This document shows, piece by piece, positions 6,071-13,311 of a DNA stretch of 14,218 nt. The DNA comes from CAZPHI01 sp964586425. GTDB lineage: Bacteria; Bacillota; Clostridia; Lachnospirales; Lachnospiraceae. The stretch spans positions 1 through 14,218 of the forward strand of contig CAZPHI010000054.1 of the NCBI GenBank assembly GCA_964586425.1. Reading direction: 5' to 3'. A program made the position numbers and the translations under genes. Every line of letters begins with the position of its first letter. The first letter of the stretch is position 1. A model generated the notes under the pieces. That model did not search any database and was not told where the DNA came from. It saw nothing but the letters and a program-made list of their open reading frames with translations.

Positions 6071-8239
6071 ATGACAGCATTAGTATTAGTTATTGTAGCT
6101 GCTTTGGTAGCACTTGGCTATGCCACTTACAACTTCTACAGTGTAAAGAAGTTAAGCGAAGGCACAAGCCTCATGTCTGAAATTGCTGCGGCAATCCGTG
6201 AAGGAGCTAACGCATTTATCAGATACGAATACAAGATTATTGCAATAGTAGTAGCAATAATTGCAGTAGTATTCGCAGTAATATTCAGTTTACAGGAAGG
6301 TACATTTAGATGGGAACCTTCAGTATGTTTTGCAATTGGCGTAATTATGAGTGCCAGTGCAGGTTGGGTTGGTATGAAAATCGCAACTTATGCAAACGTA
6401 CGTGTATCAAACAAAGCAAATGAAACAAAAAGTATAGGAGAAACTCTTAAGGTTGCACTTAAAGGTGGTTCTGTAATGGGCCTTTGTGTAGGTGGTTTTG
6501 CCTTACTTGGACTGTTTCTTGTATATATGATATTTGGTGTAGGCTTAGGATACATTGCAAAAGATGCACTTGCAGTTAAGGGCTCTATTTTTACATCATG
6601 CCTTTCATGCTATGCACTTGGATGTTCAATCGTTGCAATGTTCAACCGTGTTGGTGGTGGTATATATACAAAGGCTGCTGATATGGGTGCAGATCTCGTT
6701 GGTAAGACAGAAGCACATATTTCTGAAGATGATCCTCGTAATCCAGCTACAATCGCTGATAACGTAGGTGATAATGTAGGTGATGTTGCTGGTCTTGGTT
6801 CAGATCTTCTTGAATCTTATGTTGGTGCTATTTCATCATCAATTATTCTTGCAGTAAGTTTATTCTTACATGCAGCAGTTGATTCACAGATTAATGTTGA
6901 TACTCTTGAGAAGATGCTTTATTATCCATTAGTATTTGCTGGAATTGGACTTATTGCTTCAGTTCTTGGTATTGCTTATGTTCTTGTTAAAAAAGCAAGT
7001 GATAACCCACATAGAGATCTTAATGTTTCTACATGGGCTGCGGCAGCACTTACTGTAATCGGTGGTTTTGCTGCAACATATGTATTCTTTGATGGTGCAG
7101 ATCTTGCAGGAACAAACTTTAATGCTGGATTTATTTCACCATGGATTGCTGCAACAATCGGTGTTGTCAGCGGTGTTGTAATTGGTGCAATTGCAGAGTA
7201 TTATACAAGTTATGATTACAAACCAACACAGGAAATTGCCAATGCTTCTAAAGAAGGTGCAGCCCTTACAATTACACAGGGTCTTGCAGTTGGTATGAAG
7301 TCATGTATGGCTCCACTTATTATCTTAGGTATTGCTACATATGCATCATTCGCAGTAGCTGGTATGTTCGGTCTTGCTATGGCAGCACTTGGTATGCTTT
7401 CATTCGTATCTGCAACAGTTTCAGTTGATACATATGGCCCTATTTCAGATAATGCTGGTGGTATTGCAGAGATGTCAGGTCTTGATGAAGAAGTTCGTAA
7501 TATTACAGATAAACTTGATTCAGTTGGTAATACAACAGCTGCTATTGGTAAAGGTTTCGCTATTGGTTCAGCATCACTTGCTGCATTATCACTTATGGTT
7601 TCATTCCTTTATGCATTCAAACCAGCAGGTGAAGAATTATCACTTAACTTTACAGATCCTCTTATCTTAGCTGGTGCTTTAGTTGGTGCAGCACTTCCAT
7701 TCTTATTCTCAGGAATGTTAATTGAAGCTGTTGCTAAGGCTGCTCGTAAGATGGTTGAAGAAGTAAGACGTCAGTTCAAAGAGATTCCTGGTATTCTTGA
7801 AGGAACTGCTAAACCTGATTATAAGACATGTATCGAGATTTCATCTCAGGGTGCTTTAAAAGAGATGAGACTCCCAGCAATTATATCAATTCTTTTCCCA
7901 TTAGTTTCAGGTTTCTTATTTGGCCCATACTTTGTAGGTGGACTTCTTATTGGTGCAACAATTACAGCTATTATGCTTGCTATCTTTACAGGTAATGCTG
8001 GTGGTGCATGGGATAATGGTAAGAAATATATCGAAGCTGGCGGAATTAAAGGACAGGGAAAAGGTTCTGCAGCTCATGATGCAGCAGTTGTAGGTGATAC
8101 AGTAGGTGATCCACTTAAAGATACAGTTGGACCATCACTTGATATTCTTATAAAGATTATGTCAACAGTATCTTTAGTTGCAGCTGTATTATTTAATCAG
8201 TACAATCTTCTTGGTTGGATTCAGAATTTACTGAAATAA
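6071..8239 (+). CDS. hppA: Membrane pyrophosphatase, K+-dependent, probable Na+ pump
   Basis: This integral membrane enzyme hydrolyses cytoplasmic PPi and uses the energy to move cations out of the cell. The 722 residues form many hydrophobic segments (about 16 expected for the family). Catalytic blocks are intact: KAADMGADLVGK (201-212), the Asp-rich PPi/Mg site in DDPRNPATIADNVGDNVGD (220-238), and GDTVGDPLKDTVGPS (675-689). GNTTAAIGKG (486-495) has Ala490 and Gly493, the K+-dependent signature; K+-independent forms have Lys and Thr there. E248 in DLLESY occupies the helix-6 Glu position of Na+-pumping enzymes such as that of Thermotoga maritima, whereas plant-type H+ pumps carry it four residues later. 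GAGAAGGAG (6052-6060) precedes the ATG. The gene is monocistronic. The pumped ion is inferred from these signatures, and dual Na+/H+ transport is possible. Confidence 0.95.
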   Translation: MTALVLVIVAALVALGYATYNFYSVKKLSEGTSLMSEIAAAIREGANAFIRYEYKIIAIVVAIIAVVFAVIFSLQEGTFRWEPSVCFAIGVIMSASAGWVGMKIATYANVRVSNKANETKSIGETLKVALKGGSVMGLCVGGFALLGLFLVYMIFGVGLGYIAKDALAVKGSIFTSCLSCYALGCSIVAMFNRVGGGIYTKAADMGADLVGKTEAHISEDDPRNPATIADNVGDNVGDVAGLGSDLLESYVGAISSSIILAVSLFLHAAVDSQINVDTLEKMLYYPLVFAGIGLIASVLGIAYVLVKKASDNPHRDLNVSTWAAAALTVIGGFAATYVFFDGADLAGTNFNAGFISPWIAATIGVVSGVVIGAIAEYYTSYDYKPTQEIANASKEGAALTITQGLAVGMKSCMAPLIILGIATYASFAVAGMFGLAMAALGMLSFVSATVSVDTYGPISDNAGGIAEMSGLDEEVRNITDKLDSVGNTTAAIGKGFAIGSASLAALSLMVSFLYAFKPAGEELSLNFTDPLILAGALVGAALPFLFSGMLIEAVAKAARKMVEEVRRQFKEIPGILEGTAKPDYKTCIEISSQGALKEMRLPAIISILFPLVSGFLFGPYFVGGLLIGATITAIMLAIFTGNAGGAWDNGKKYIEAGGIKGQGKGSAAHDAAVVGDTVGDPLKDTVGPSLDILIKIMSTVSLVAAVLFNQYNLLGWIQNLLK

Positions 8240-8266
8240 TATAAGAGATTTATATAGTGTATTAGG

Positions 8267-8295
8267 AGAGGTTTGTCATATGGCAAACCTCTTTT
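8267..8295 (+). terminator. Rho-independent terminator after hppA
   Basis: AGAGGTTTG (8267-8275) pairs perfectly with CAAACCTCT (8284-8292) around an eight-base loop, followed by a short T run (8292-8295). Confidence 0.85.
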
Positions 8296-8301
8296 AACCT
8301 A

Positions 8302-8330
8302 TTGAAAATTAGTAATTTATAAAGTATAAT
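8302..8330 (+). promoter_or_regulatory. Sigma-A promoter of the small lipoprotein gene
   Basis: TTGAAA (8302-8307), exactly 17 bases, then a perfect TATAAT (8325-8330). It begins just after the hppA terminator, so the lipoprotein gene has independent and probably strong transcription. Confidence 0.83.
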
Positions 8331-8377
8331 TATTGATATCTATTAATAATGATTTCATTATAACCAGGAGGAGAGAG

Positions 8378-8710
8378 ATGAAGTTGAAAAGAAGAGTCGC
8401 TTGTATTGTATTAACTTTAATTACAATTTTTTCACTTGTAGCATGTGGAAAGAATGATTCAATTGAAGGCAGCTGGAAAACGACGAAAGATGGTATAGTA
8501 ACGGAGTACAAGTTTAATAAGGATGGAACAGGAACTACAAGTAACGGTAATGCTGTTGATATTAATTATAAGCTTGAAGAAGATAAGATTACTATTACAC
8601 GTAAAGTTTTAGGCGTTGAGACTGATGAGACACTTACTTACAAAGTTGAAAAAGATAAGTTAACATTAACTAATACATATGGTGAGACAATAGAACTTAC
8701 AAGACAATAA
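8378..8710 (+). CDS. Small secreted lipoprotein, DUF5640-like
   Basis: The 110-residue protein starts with a lipoprotein signal peptide: MKLKRR, a hydrophobic core, and a lipobox LVAC with the lipidated cysteine at 23. It should be anchored to the outer face of the cell membrane. The mature part (about 87 residues) opens with I-E-G-S-W-K, then alternates short beta strands with a D-G-T-G turn and several T-x-T-x patterns. This resembles the small barrel-like DUF5640/lipocalin-type lipoproteins common in Lachnospiraceae; that match is from memory of the pattern and is moderate. AGGAGG at 8366-8371 with a six-base gap fixes the ATG; a longer reading from 8333 has no such site. It has its own promoter and ends at a strong hairpin. 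The function is unknown. Confidence 0.85.
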   Translation: MKLKRRVACIVLTLITIFSLVACGKNDSIEGSWKTTKDGIVTEYKFNKDGTGTTSNGNAVDINYKLEEDKITITRKVLGVETDETLTYKVEKDKLTLTNTYGETIELTRQ

Positions 8711-8730
8711 ATTATTATAATTATAAAAGG

Positions 8731-8774
8731 ATATCCCCTGCAAACATGTATTATTTCATGATTGCAGGGGATAT
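8731..8774. terminator. Long-stem hairpin between convergent genes, probable two-way terminator
   Basis: ATATCCCCTGCAA (8731-8743) pairs perfectly over 13 bases with TTGCAGGGGATAT (8762-8774). After one A/A mismatch, CATG pairs with CATG, leaving an eight-base loop. On the - strand the stem is followed by CCTTTTATAATTA; on the + strand only by TTTCTG. It lies between the lipoprotein stop and the CYTH gene's stop and can serve both. Confidence 0.8.
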
Positions 8775-8793
8775 TTCTGTCTGTATATTACTT

Positions 8794-9243
8794 TTAGAGA
8801 ACCATTTGGCTCATATTACTATTATGATACTGCTTGTCATAAGTAACATCTTCTCCAAACCATTCAGGGGGATTATATGCATTAGCTTCTTCTTCACTTG
8901 AAAATTCGACTTCAGCTATAACAAGGCCCTTGAATATTCCATCAAAGATATCAAGTTCAATAATAAGATTATTCTTTTCGGGAATTTCATAACGTGTCTT
9001 TGTTATTATATTGCCGTCTGCTTTAGCCAGAAGATGCTCATATGATTCCTGATTAAGCAAAAGATTGTATTCCTCTCTGCTTAGTAAGCCTTGACCTTTG
9101 TAAGTAAGGTAAAAGTCATCATTATCACGTCTTACACGGACAACGGGATTAGTAGAGAGATAACCCTGTTCAATTAATCTTTTTTTGTAAGAAGATAATT
9201 CTGATGGAATCTGTTTGACAAGAAATTTTCTTTCGATTTCCAT
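8794..9243 (-). CDS. CYTH-domain protein, probable inorganic triphosphatase
   Basis: This is a tunnel-fold (CYTH/triphosphate tunnel metalloenzyme) protein of 149 residues. It starts with the ExExK signature in MEIERKFLV (E2, E4, K6). Basic and acidic residues then recur as in the family: R36, R38 and R39 in VVRVRRD, K49, R84 in KTRYEI, E96 and D98 in IELDIF, and E111 and E113 in AEVEF. These line a tunnel that binds a triphosphate and divalent metals. Bacterial members of this small single-domain type usually hydrolyse inorganic triphosphate; adenylate cyclase or thiamine triphosphatase activity is less likely. I chose the start at 9243 because GGAG lies six bases before it and the protein then begins with the signature; an ATG at 9255 would add M-E-Y-T. 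It lies downstream of hup on the same strand, behind the hup terminator. Confidence 0.87.
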   Translation of the reverse strand: MEIERKFLVKQIPSELSSYKKRLIEQGYLSTNPVVRVRRDNDDFYLTYKGQGLLSREEYNLLLNQESYEHLLAKADGNIITKTRYEIPEKNNLIIELDIFDGIFKGLVIAEVEFSSEEEANAYNPPEWFGEDVTYDKQYHNSNMSQMVL

Positions 9244-9271
9244 TGTATACTCCATTCTTTGTATTAATTTT

Positions 9272-9299
9272 ATTATGATAAAGAAAAGACATATTACAA
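9272..9299 (-). promoter_or_regulatory. Tentative promoter of the CYTH gene inside the hup terminator
   Basis: On the - strand, TTGTAA (9299-9294) is followed after 16 bases by CATAAT (9277-9272). The -35 overlaps the hup terminator stem. Without it, the CYTH gene would depend on read-through from hup. Confidence 0.3.
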
Positions 9300-9322
9300 T
9301 GCGAACATTATAATATGTCTTT
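9281..9322 (-). terminator. Rho-independent terminator after hup
   Basis: On the - strand a stem of 17 pairs with one mismatch (arms 9322-9306 and 9301-9285) closes on a TTCG loop, then reads TTTTCTTT. This is the longest hairpin in the window and fits a strongly expressed gene. Confidence 0.85.
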
Positions 9323-9347
9323 CTGTTAGGTATAAATAATATAATAA

Positions 9348-9650
9348 TTATTTAGATTTTTTAGCCTTTGTAGCAGGAGCATTAACAGCATCCTTTAATC
9401 CCTTACCAGCTTTGAATTTAGGCGCATTAGATGCAGGAATCTTGATAGCTTTACCTGTCTGAGGATTCTTACCTGTTCTAGCAGCTCTCTTAGATACTTC
9501 GAAAGTACCAAATCCAACTAACTGGATTTTCTCGCCACCCTTTAACTGCTCTGTAACAACATCTGTGAAAGCTTTAAGTGCTTTTTCTGAATCCTTTTTA
9601 GATAATTCAGCTTTTTCTGCAATTGCAGCAACTAACTCTGTCTTGTTCAT
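9348..9650 (-). CDS. hup: HU family DNA-binding protein
   Basis: This nucleoid protein binds and bends DNA as a dimer. The 100 residues cover the whole HU fold. MNKTELVAAIAEKAELSKKD opens the helical dimerisation part (1-20), and the family signature GFGTFEVSKRAARTGKNPQT spans 46-65. P63, which intercalates in the minor groove, lies in the arm. After the usual end near residue 90 there is a short Ala/Lys-rich tail (91-100, ATKAKKSK) that adds positive charge. AAGGAGG about ten bases before the ATG, a near-consensus promoter and a long hairpin after the stop all point to high, independent expression. HU rather than IHF is favoured because no paired second subunit gene is present. Confidence 0.96.
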   Translation of the reverse strand: MNKTELVAAIAEKAELSKKDSEKALKAFTDVVTEQLKGGEKIQLVGFGTFEVSKRAARTGKNPQTGKAIKIPASNAPKFKAGKGLKDAVNAPATKAKKSK

Positions 9651-9686
9651 TTGAAATACATCCTCCTTAATAATAAGTATATATAA

Positions 9687-9715
9687 TTTATACTCTATTT
9701 ATGATATTTTGTCAA
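9687..9715 (-). promoter_or_regulatory. Sigma-A promoter of hup
   Basis: On the - strand, a perfect TTGACA (9715-9710) lies 17 bases before TATAAA (9692-9687). Its -35 sits directly behind the T run that follows the ABC-F gene. Confidence 0.85.
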
Positions 9716-9716
9716 C

Positions 9717-9768
9717 AAAAAAACCCGATTTTTAGGCTTAATACGAAAGTTTTTCCCATTTTTCGTAT
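9717..9768 (-). terminator. Weak terminator-like region at the end of the ABC-F gene
   Basis: On the - strand an 8-bp hairpin (arms 9768-9761 and 9748-9741) spans the end of the coding region. About 17 bases later comes a run of seven T (9723-9717). The hairpin and T run are not adjacent, so this is not a textbook terminator. Confidence 0.3.
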
Positions 9769-11657
9769 AAATTATTTAACTCACTTTCAAGATTTTCTTT
9801 TTCTTCATGAAGACTCATTAATTTTGATGGCCTAGAAGCATTATCAGGTAATGCCATCTCATTATTGATTTCTTCTATACGAGTCTCAATTGCCTCAATA
9901 GATTCTTCTGTTTTCTTTAATTCATTCTTGATTTTTTTGAGCCGAGCTTGTTCTTCTTTAGATTCTTTCCAGCTTGATTTTGTAGTATCAGCAGTTGATG
10001 AACTATCACTACTATTAATCGAATTCTCTGATGATAGAGCAGCGGCTGTAAGAATATCCTTTTTGCTAAGATAGTAGTCATAATTTCCAATGTAGTTAAT
10101 TAGAGTATGACTTGTTAATTCAAGAATTCGTGTCGCTGTAGTATTGATAAAATATCTATCATGCGATACATAGATTACGGTTCCTGTATAACTGTTAATA
10201 GCCTGTTCGAGAATCTCTTTACTTGTAATATCAAGATGATTAGTAGGCTCATCCAAAATCAGCAGATTTGCCTTTGAAAGCATCAATTTAGCCAGAGATA
10301 CTCGTCCCTTTTCACCACCACTAAGATCACGAATATATTTGAATACATCATCATTAGTAAAAAGAAATGCTGCAAGGGTATTGCGAATCTGTGTGTTGGT
10401 CAAATCCGGGTAAGCATCAGAAATTTCATTAAACAGTGTCTTGTCTGGATCAAGAACATTATGTTCCTGATCATAATAACCTATGCTTACATTAGAGCCA
10501 AGAGTTATAGAACCAGAATCAGCATCAACTATGCCGTTAATTATCTTAAGCATTGTTGTTTTGCCTGTACCATTATTGCCTATAATTGCAAGCTTTTCTC
10601 CACGTTTAACTTCAAAACTTATATCAGAGAAGAGCAGATTATTGTCAAATGCTTTTGACAGACCAGATACACTGAGTACATCATTACCACTTATTATATT
10701 AGGTTCAAGACGTATATTCATTGAAGAATCAATGTCAAGGGGTTTATCAATAACTTGAATTTTATCAAGCATTTTCTCGCGGCTCTCAGCTCGCTTGATA
10801 GATTTCTCGCGGTTGAATTGTTTTAATTTGGTTATAACCTCTTCCTGGTGCTTGATTTCTCGCTGTTGATTAAGATATTCCTTCATCTTCATATTACGAA
10901 GAACAGCTTTTTTAGAAGAATAGGCACTATAATTTCCTGAGAATACAGTTGAGTGACCATTGTCAAGTTCAACGATTTTGGTTGCAATCTTATCAATAAA
11001 GTAACGATCATGTGCGACTATAATAACACTGCCGTTGTAATTGAGCAGATAGGTTTCAAGCCACTGTATAGAATTCATATCAAGATGATTAGTTGGCTCA
11101 TCTAATATTATTATATCTGGCTTGGTTAGCAATAATTTGCCAAGCGCTACTCGCGTCTTTTGTCCGCCGGAGAGTGTGGAAACACATTGTGAGAAATCAT
11201 CTCTATCAAATCCCAAACCTATAAGAACACCAGTAACTTCACTCTGGTAGGCATAACCATTCTTGAGCTCAAATTCGTGGGTAAGGTTAGTGTATCTGTT
11301 CAGTAAAGCATCGAGAGCATCGCCTGAGGCTGTCTTCATGTCATTTTCTAATTGACGGATAGTTCTCTCTAATTCGATAATTTCACTTTTGACACTGATT
11401 AATTCATCATAGATAGTGTTATTGGATGAAAGATTCTGATGCTGTGCGAGATATCCAACAGATATGTCTTTGCCAATAATAACAGAGCCATTATCTGAAT
11501 TCATTTCACCCATAATAATCTTTAAAAGTGTTGATTTACCTGCACCATTAATACCTACGATAGCCATTTTCTCGTGCGGCTCAAGGTTAAAAGAACAGTT
11601 GTCAAGTATGACATCTGTTCCAAAAGCTTTTGATATATTGTTGCATGAAAGTATCAT
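9738..11657 (-). CDS. ABC-F family ATPase, YdiF-like
   Basis: This is a soluble protein with two ABC ATPase domains and no membrane segment, as in the ABC-F group that acts on ribosomes. First domain: Walker A GINGAGKST (35-43), signature LSGGQ (162-166), Walker B with D186/E187, and His at 216. An interdomain linker with a charged helical arm (about 240-320) follows. Second domain: Walker A GNNGTGKTT (360-368), signature LSGGE (445-449) and Walker B D469/E470. A Ser-rich stretch (541-563) leads to a C-terminal coiled coil (562-637). At 639 residues it resembles Bacillus YdiF and is longer than EttA-type proteins. Its ATG follows the TAA of the purine nucleoside phosphorylase gene directly, so translation is probably coupled. 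Whether it gives antibiotic resistance cannot be judged; a housekeeping translation role is more likely. Confidence 0.93.
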   Translation of the reverse strand: MILSCNNISKAFGTDVILDNCSFNLEPHEKMAIVGINGAGKSTLLKIIMGEMNSDNGSVIIGKDISVGYLAQHQNLSSNNTIYDELISVKSEIIELERTIRQLENDMKTASGDALDALLNRYTNLTHEFELKNGYAYQSEVTGVLIGLGFDRDDFSQCVSTLSGGQKTRVALGKLLLTKPDIIILDEPTNHLDMNSIQWLETYLLNYNGSVIIVAHDRYFIDKIATKIVELDNGHSTVFSGNYSAYSSKKAVLRNMKMKEYLNQQREIKHQEEVITKLKQFNREKSIKRAESREKMLDKIQVIDKPLDIDSSMNIRLEPNIISGNDVLSVSGLSKAFDNNLLFSDISFEVKRGEKLAIIGNNGTGKTTMLKIINGIVDADSGSITLGSNVSIGYYDQEHNVLDPDKTLFNEISDAYPDLTNTQIRNTLAAFLFTNDDVFKYIRDLSGGEKGRVSLAKLMLSKANLLILDEPTNHLDITSKEILEQAINSYTGTVIYVSHDRYFINTTATRILELTSHTLINYIGNYDYYLSKKDILTAAALSSENSINSSDSSSTADTTKSSWKESKEEQARLKKIKNELKKTEESIEAIETRIEEINNEMALPDNASRPSKLMSLHEEKENLESELNNLYEKWEKLSY

Positions 11658-12497
11658 TTATTTCCATTCCTTTATAATCTGTTTGACGAGCATTATCATT
11701 TTCTGCTCTATTTCTTTGGTTGTCTGAAGTACCTCTTCATGGTTAAATGTTGTTTTGGCAAGTCCAGCTGCTTTATTAGTGATAACTGAGATGCCAAGAA
11801 TATTCATCTGACAATGGTTGGCAACAATGCATTCAGGAACAGTTGACATTCCTACAGCGTCACCACCCAGTAGCTTTATTGCTCGAATTTCAGCAGGTGT
11901 TTCATATTGTGGACCAGAAAGATATGTATAAACACCATCTTTTAAAGTGATTGATAATTCGTCACTGCATTTGTGAGCAAGTGTTCTTAATTCACTTGAA
12001 TATATGTCTGACATATCTGGAAAACGTGTGCCAAAATCATTGAGGTTTTGACCTATTAATGGAGATTGGCAGAAAAGACTTATATGGTCATTAATCAACA
12101 TTAAGTCGCCAGGAACAAAATCATCTTTGATTCCGCCAGCTGCATTAGTTACAATCAGATTGTTAATGCCAAGCTTTTTGAATACTCGAATAGGAAGTGT
12201 GATTTTGCTGCTTGAATTACCTTCATAATAATGCATACGTCCATTCATAACTAATACATTCTTACCTGACAGCTGCCCGAAGATAAGCTCTCCAGCATGT
12301 CCAGCAACAGTTGATTTTGAAAAATGTGGTATGTCTTCGTATTTTAGTCGTTTTGGGTTCTCAATCTGTGTCGCTAGAGGACCAAGTCCTGAACCTAATA
12401 TAATTGCAATATCAGGTACTGTATCGATGAAAGAAGCTACTGCAGTAGTAGCTTCTTCTATTTGTGAAAGATATAATTGATGTTCGTTATAGTTCAT
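11658..12497 (-). CDS. punA: Purine nucleoside phosphorylase (trimeric type)
   Basis: This enzyme splits inosine or guanosine, and the deoxy forms, with phosphate into base and (deoxy)ribose-1-phosphate for purine salvage in the cytoplasm. At 279 residues it has the length of the trimeric low-molecular-mass class. Phosphate-site motifs are GSGLG (35-39), H67 in VAGHAGE and GRMHYYEG (86-93). Base and ribose motifs are NAAGG (118-122), E199 in GPQYETPAEIR, M217 in GMSTVPE and N241 in VITNKAAG. Glu199 with Asn241 is the pair that gives 6-oxopurine preference in human PNP. GGAGGGAC precedes the ATG. It lies 25 bases behind the ABC permease gene and abuts the ABC-F gene with no gap, so it is probably inside one long transcript. 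An additional promoter within the permease gene is possible. Confidence 0.94.
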   Translation of the reverse strand: MNYNEHQLYLSQIEEATTAVASFIDTVPDIAIILGSGLGPLATQIENPKRLKYEDIPHFSKSTVAGHAGELIFGQLSGKNVLVMNGRMHYYEGNSSSKITLPIRVFKKLGINNLIVTNAAGGIKDDFVPGDLMLINDHISLFCQSPLIGQNLNDFGTRFPDMSDIYSSELRTLAHKCSDELSITLKDGVYTYLSGPQYETPAEIRAIKLLGGDAVGMSTVPECIVANHCQMNILGISVITNKAAGLAKTTFNHEEVLQTTKEIEQKMIMLVKQIIKEWK

Positions 12498-12522
12498 ATA
12501 GTCCCTCCGTGTTGTTTGATTA

Positions 12523-13284
12523 TTATAAACTTACTTTCTTATCAAGTAAAATAGCAGATGAAATCGAAGCAGCAGCAATTATGACTATTTCATATAGATA
12601 TATAGGTATATTAGCTGTGTACAACGATATATATGAGCTGTTAGTTGATAAGGATGGTATATATTTCGCAATATAATTGATTGCGAATGTAATTGCAATA
12701 AAGAAAATAACACTGAATAATCCTTTGAATTTACTTGTTGCAAATGCTGTTGCACTTAATGTAATTGAGAGATACGCAATGCATAATGAACTGAAAAGTG
12801 AAATCCAAAGTGATATAAGCAAAACTATACCTGTGTGAATATAATATTGTATTGTTCTGCCAGCACCTACAGATATAATCTTTATTATCTGGTCTATTGT
12901 AGCATCTGTACCCATTGCGTTAATCATTAATTGTAAATCAAGTGCAAACATTATAAATCCAATTAATGTAGCGAGTAAAGCAATGAAAAGTGTATATAAT
13001 ATCTTTGAAAAGATAATTTTATATGTTGAGTTAGGAGTCATAAAAATCATATAACTACTTTTGGAATGTAATTCTTTTGAATAGGATTGTATTCCAAGAA
13101 TGAATATCATTACAAAACTTGTGAAAGCAACAAGCATTAACAACATCAGGGCTGTAGCCATTAATGTTGTATCATATACATTAATTGAATACATTGTAAA
13201 AATCTGTAGAGCAACAAACACTCCAAATAAGCCTATTAGAATAACCCTGCTTTTGATAAATTCATATTTTATTAGTTTTAACAT
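12523..13284 (-). CDS. ABC-2 type transporter permease
   Basis: This is an integral membrane protein of 253 residues with six predicted membrane segments near 14-34, 39-64, 92-116, 150-176, 187-206 and 227-246. A short amphipathic start, MLKLIKYEFIKSR, is typical of ABC-2 permeases. After segment 2, a conserved-looking cytoplasmic stretch (S-Y-S-K-E-L-H-S-K-S-S-Y-M-I-F-M-T-P) matches the coupling region of bacterial ABC-2 exporters. It should dimerise and pair with the ATPase encoded 27 bases upstream. GAGG lies just before the ATG. The substrate is unknown; similar pairs export peptides, lipids or antimicrobials or act in envelope stress, often under a YtrA-type GntR regulator, which is not visible here. 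Confidence 0.87.
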   Translation of the reverse strand: MLKLIKYEFIKSRVILIGLFGVFVALQIFTMYSINVYDTTLMATALMLLMLVAFTSFVMIFILGIQSYSKELHSKSSYMIFMTPNSTYKIIFSKILYTLFIALLATLIGFIMFALDLQLMINAMGTDATIDQIIKIISVGAGRTIQYYIHTGIVLLISLWISLFSSLCIAYLSITLSATAFATSKFKGLFSVIFFIAITFAINYIAKYIPSLSTNSSYISLYTANIPIYLYEIVIIAAASISSAILLDKKVSL

Positions 13285-13311
13285 ATTACCTCGTTTCTGC
13301 GTCGTTTGGCG

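Noticed and set aside
7374..7670. Open frame of 98 codons in another frame inside hppA
   Set aside because: It is a low-complexity Leu/Gln/His-rich shadow of the pyrophosphatase gene.
8333..8377. Longer start for the lipoprotein
   Set aside because: It would bury the signal peptide behind 15 residues and has no ribosome binding site; AGGAGG points to 8378.
9242..9250. ATTGTATAC, nine bases of the operator-like palindrome, at the CYTH start codon
   Set aside because: It consists of start-region coding bases and lacks the right half-site; chance is the simpler explanation.
10483..10758. Open frame of 91 codons on the + strand inside the ABC-F gene
   Set aside because: It is antisense to a well-supported gene with both ATPase domains intact, and has no recognisable domain.
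9738..11657. ABC-F gene as an antibiotic resistance determinant
   Set aside because: The protein looks like housekeeping YdiF-type members, has a C-terminal coiled coil, and sits in a chromosomal salvage operon with no mobile element nearby.
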